Below are positions 5,781 to 7,368 of a stretch of DNA of 7,368 nucleotides, one piece after another (position 1 is the stretch's first letter; each line of letters starts with the position of its first letter). This DNA is from Bacteroidales bacterium. Lineage in GTDB: Bacteria; Bacteroidota; Bacteroidia; Bacteroidales; UBA932. The notes below the pieces were generated by a model. It was not told the origin of the DNA, made no database searches, and worked only from the letters and a program-made list of their open reading frames with translations. Location: NCBI GenBank assembly GCA_004552115.1, contig SFPH01000053.1, forward strand, positions 1 through 7,368. The letters are read 5' to 3'. Both the position numbers and the translations under genes were made by a program.

Positions 5781-7009
5781 ATGGCAAAAAGAGTAGTAGT
5801 AACCGGAATGGGTATCATCTCCCCTATCGGAAATGATATCGAAACTTACTGGAACAATCTTGTGAACGGTGTCTGCGGCATCGATTTCATTACAAACTTC
5901 CCTACAGAGGATCTGCCCGTGAAAATTGCCGGCAAGGTAAAGGACTTCAAGCCGGAGGATTACGGCATGGACAAGCCTTTCACCAGGAAGCAGGACCTCT
6001 TCACCCAGTACGGCGTGGCCGCCGCCTATCAGGCAATGCAGCAGGCCGGTCTCAAGACTGAAGGTGAGGACAGCAACATCGACCCGTTCAGGCTCGGCGT
6101 CTATGTAGGCTCCGGCATCGGCGGATTCGAAATCCAGTACAGGGAAACCGCCAAGATGATCGAGGACCCTTCAGGCAAATGGGTATCGCCTCTCTTCATC
6201 CCGACGATGATTTCCAACATCGCCGCAGGCCACATCGCCATCAAGCATCACGCCAATGGCCCGACAATCGACGTGGTTACCGCCTGTGCGACATCGACAA
6301 ACAATATCGGAGAGGCCTACAGGGCCATCAAGCACGGCTATGCCGATGCCATCATTGCAGGTGGTGCCGAGAATGCCACGATTCCTCTCGGACTTGCAGG
6401 CTTCGCCAATGCCAAGGCTCTTTCCCGCGCCGAGAACCCTAAGTACGCATCTCTGCCTTTCAATGCCAACAGGGGCGGATTCGTGATGGGAGACGGAGCC
6501 GGAATGATTGTCCTCGAGGAATATGAGCACGCAAAGGCCCGCGGAGCAAAGATTTACGGCGAAACCACTCCACAGCCCCGAGGCCGGACGGAACCACCCA
6601 GGCAAAGTGCATCGAACTCGCCCTCACCGAGGCCGGATTCGACAAGGAGAAGGATGTTCTCTACATCAATGCGCACGGAACAGGAACCAAGCTCAATGAT
6701 GCCGCCGAGACAATGGCATACAAGCTCGCTCTCGGTGACTACGCATACAAGGCACACATCGACTCCATCAAGTCAATGACAGGCCATATGCTCGGAGCAG
6801 CCGGCGCAGCCGAGGCCATCGCCACCATCCTTGCGCTCAGGAACGGAATCGTTCCTCCGACCATCAACCTTGACACTCCTGATCCGGAATGCGATCTCGA
6901 CTACACACCTAACAAGGCCGTGAAGGCCGACCTCACCATCGGAATCTCAGACTCCCTCGGCTTCGGCGGACACGATGCCTGCGTGGCATTCAGGAAATAT
7001 ACGGAATAA
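5781..7009 (+). pseudogene. fabF: 3-oxoacyl-ACP synthase II, broken by a frameshifting deletion
   Basis: FabF elongates acyl-ACP by condensation with malonyl-ACP. The first frame (5781-6563) gives 261 good residues: MAKRVVVTGMGIISPIGN at the start, VGSGIGG (109-115), the active-site Cys169 in VTACATSTN, and GGFVMGDGAG (232-241) through GAKIYGE. Past that point the frame yields a P/R/S-rich tail to 6779 with no homology. The true sequence resumes two frames on at about 6566 (HSTAPRPDGTTQAK). It continues through the catalytic histidines in NAHGTGT and KSMTGHMLGAAG to DSLGFGGHDA and the TAA at 7007-7009. The segment usually present between them (like VVGYGxTxDAY) is absent. About 31 bp are missing, one more than a multiple of three. 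Restored length would be about 419, normal for FabF. As written, the product lacks both catalytic histidines. A real deletion and an assembly fault cannot be told apart here. The sequence looks closer to clostridial-type than Bacteroides-type FabF. Confidence 0.85.
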
Positions 7010-7021
7010 CCGGTAATTCCG
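7002..7021. repeat. Imperfect 20-bp palindrome over the fabF stop
   Basis: CGGAAT at 7002-7007 and ATTCCG at 7016-7021 flank an ACCGGT core, with two symmetric mismatched positions. It covers the end of fabF and the start of the 38-bp gap before fabZ. There is no T-run after it on the plus strand, so it is not a standard terminator. It may be a weak hairpin or chance. Confidence 0.3.
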
Positions 7022-7047
7022 AAAAAGACAACTAAAACCTGCATACA

Positions 7048-7368
7048 ATGAACAAGGAAGACATTAAACAGTTTCTGCCTCACAGGGAGCCGATGCTCCT
7101 TGTCGACGAGGCCGAGATCGATGAGAATGGTGTTGCCCACTGCAGATACACCATCAAGGAAGATGAATTCTTCACCAGAGGACATTTTCCCGGCAACCCT
7201 ATAGTGCCTGGAGTAATCCAGTGCGAAATCATGGCACAGAGCTGCGCCATAATGGTGAAGGACGACATTCCCGGCAACCTCACCCTCTATGCGGGAATCG
7301 ACAAGGTTCGTTTCAAGAATCCTGTAAGACCCGGAGACGTATGCGAAATCACGGCAAAGCTCAACGAG
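7048..7368 (+). CDS. fabZ: 3-hydroxyacyl-ACP dehydratase (runs off the right edge)
   Basis: FabZ removes water from 3-hydroxyacyl-ACP to make the trans-2-enoyl-ACP that FabK reduces. The 107 residues present cover most of the hot-dog fold: LPHREPMLLVD (10-20), the catalytic helix region GHFPGNPIVPGV (45-56) with His46, and Glu60 in CEIMAQ. Glu at this place is typical of FabZ, whereas FabA has Asp. GIDKVRFKNPVRPGD (83-97) follows, and the last few dozen residues are cut off. The ATG at 7048 opens MNKEDIKQFLPHR, a normal FabZ start. The 38-bp leader has no Shine-Dalgarno. Many Bacteroidetes carry FabZ fused to LpxC. This free-standing form beside fabH, fabK and fabF may be an additional copy, which is inference. 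Confidence 0.9.
   Translation, partial: MNKEDIKQFLPHREPMLLVDEAEIDENGVAHCRYTIKEDEFFTRGHFPGNPIVPGVIQCEIMAQSCAIMVKDDIPGNLTLYAGIDKVRFKNPVRPGDVCEITAKLNE

Noticed and set aside
6564..6779. Frame continuing from fabF giving a P/R/S-rich tail of about 71 residues
   Set aside because: It has no FabF homology, and the conserved C-terminal half runs in another frame over the same bases; it is a frameshift product.
3781..7368. Aryl polyene or other specialised polyketide-like cluster
   Set aside because: No ligase, methyltransferase, glycosyltransferase, dedicated carrier protein or chain-length factor is visible, and the enzymes fit primary fatty acid synthesis.

Overview
The window appears to join DNA from two phyla. 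Bases 1 to about 980 read as a Firmicutes fragment, possibly Negativicutes. On the minus strand they carry the start of prfA (release factor 1) and, upstream of it, a DUF1385/YqhQ membrane protein. This gene order is known from Firmicutes chromosomes, and prfA has a strong Shine-Dalgarno sequence. From about 997 to the end the DNA looks like a Bacteroidetes chromosome, probably Bacteroidales. It carries a DUF4293 gene, a family known from Bacteroidetes. Starts mostly lack a Shine-Dalgarno, and the gaps hold several exact TAnnTTTG boxes, the Bacteroidetes -7 promoter element. The DUF1385 gene has lost its N-terminal third exactly where the Bacteroidetes part begins, so the simplest reading is a chimeric contig or a rearrangement junction at about 980-996.

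Layout of the Bacteroidetes part. An AI-2E family permease (minus, 997-2139) and a DUF4293 membrane protein (plus, 2236-2682) diverge from a short promoter region. DUF4293 meets, with no gap between the stop codons, a convergent membrane-anchored LytTR regulator (minus, 2683-3573); an inverted repeat spans both stops. The LytTR gene diverges across 207 bp from a fatty-acid synthesis cluster: fabH (3781-4728), fabK (4773-5717), fabF (5781-7009, broken) and fabZ (7048 to the window edge, incomplete).

How the genes fit together. FabH starts acyl chains from acetyl-CoA and malonyl-ACP, FabF elongates them, FabZ dehydrates the hydroxyacyl intermediate, and FabK (FMN-dependent enoyl-ACP reductase II) completes the cycle. 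Acyl carrier protein, FabD and FabG are not in the visible part. The relative order matches the fabH...fabK...fabF...fabZ clusters of Clostridia and lactic acid bacteria with some members missing. The intergenic region before fabH holds four related TTCGYCA-type elements spaced near whole helical turns, a candidate operator for the neighbouring LytTR protein.

The other main anomaly is in fabF. About 31 bp appear to be missing at 6561-6566, which throws the two catalytic histidines out of frame with the active-site cysteine. No tRNA, rRNA, CRISPR array or insertion sequence was seen.
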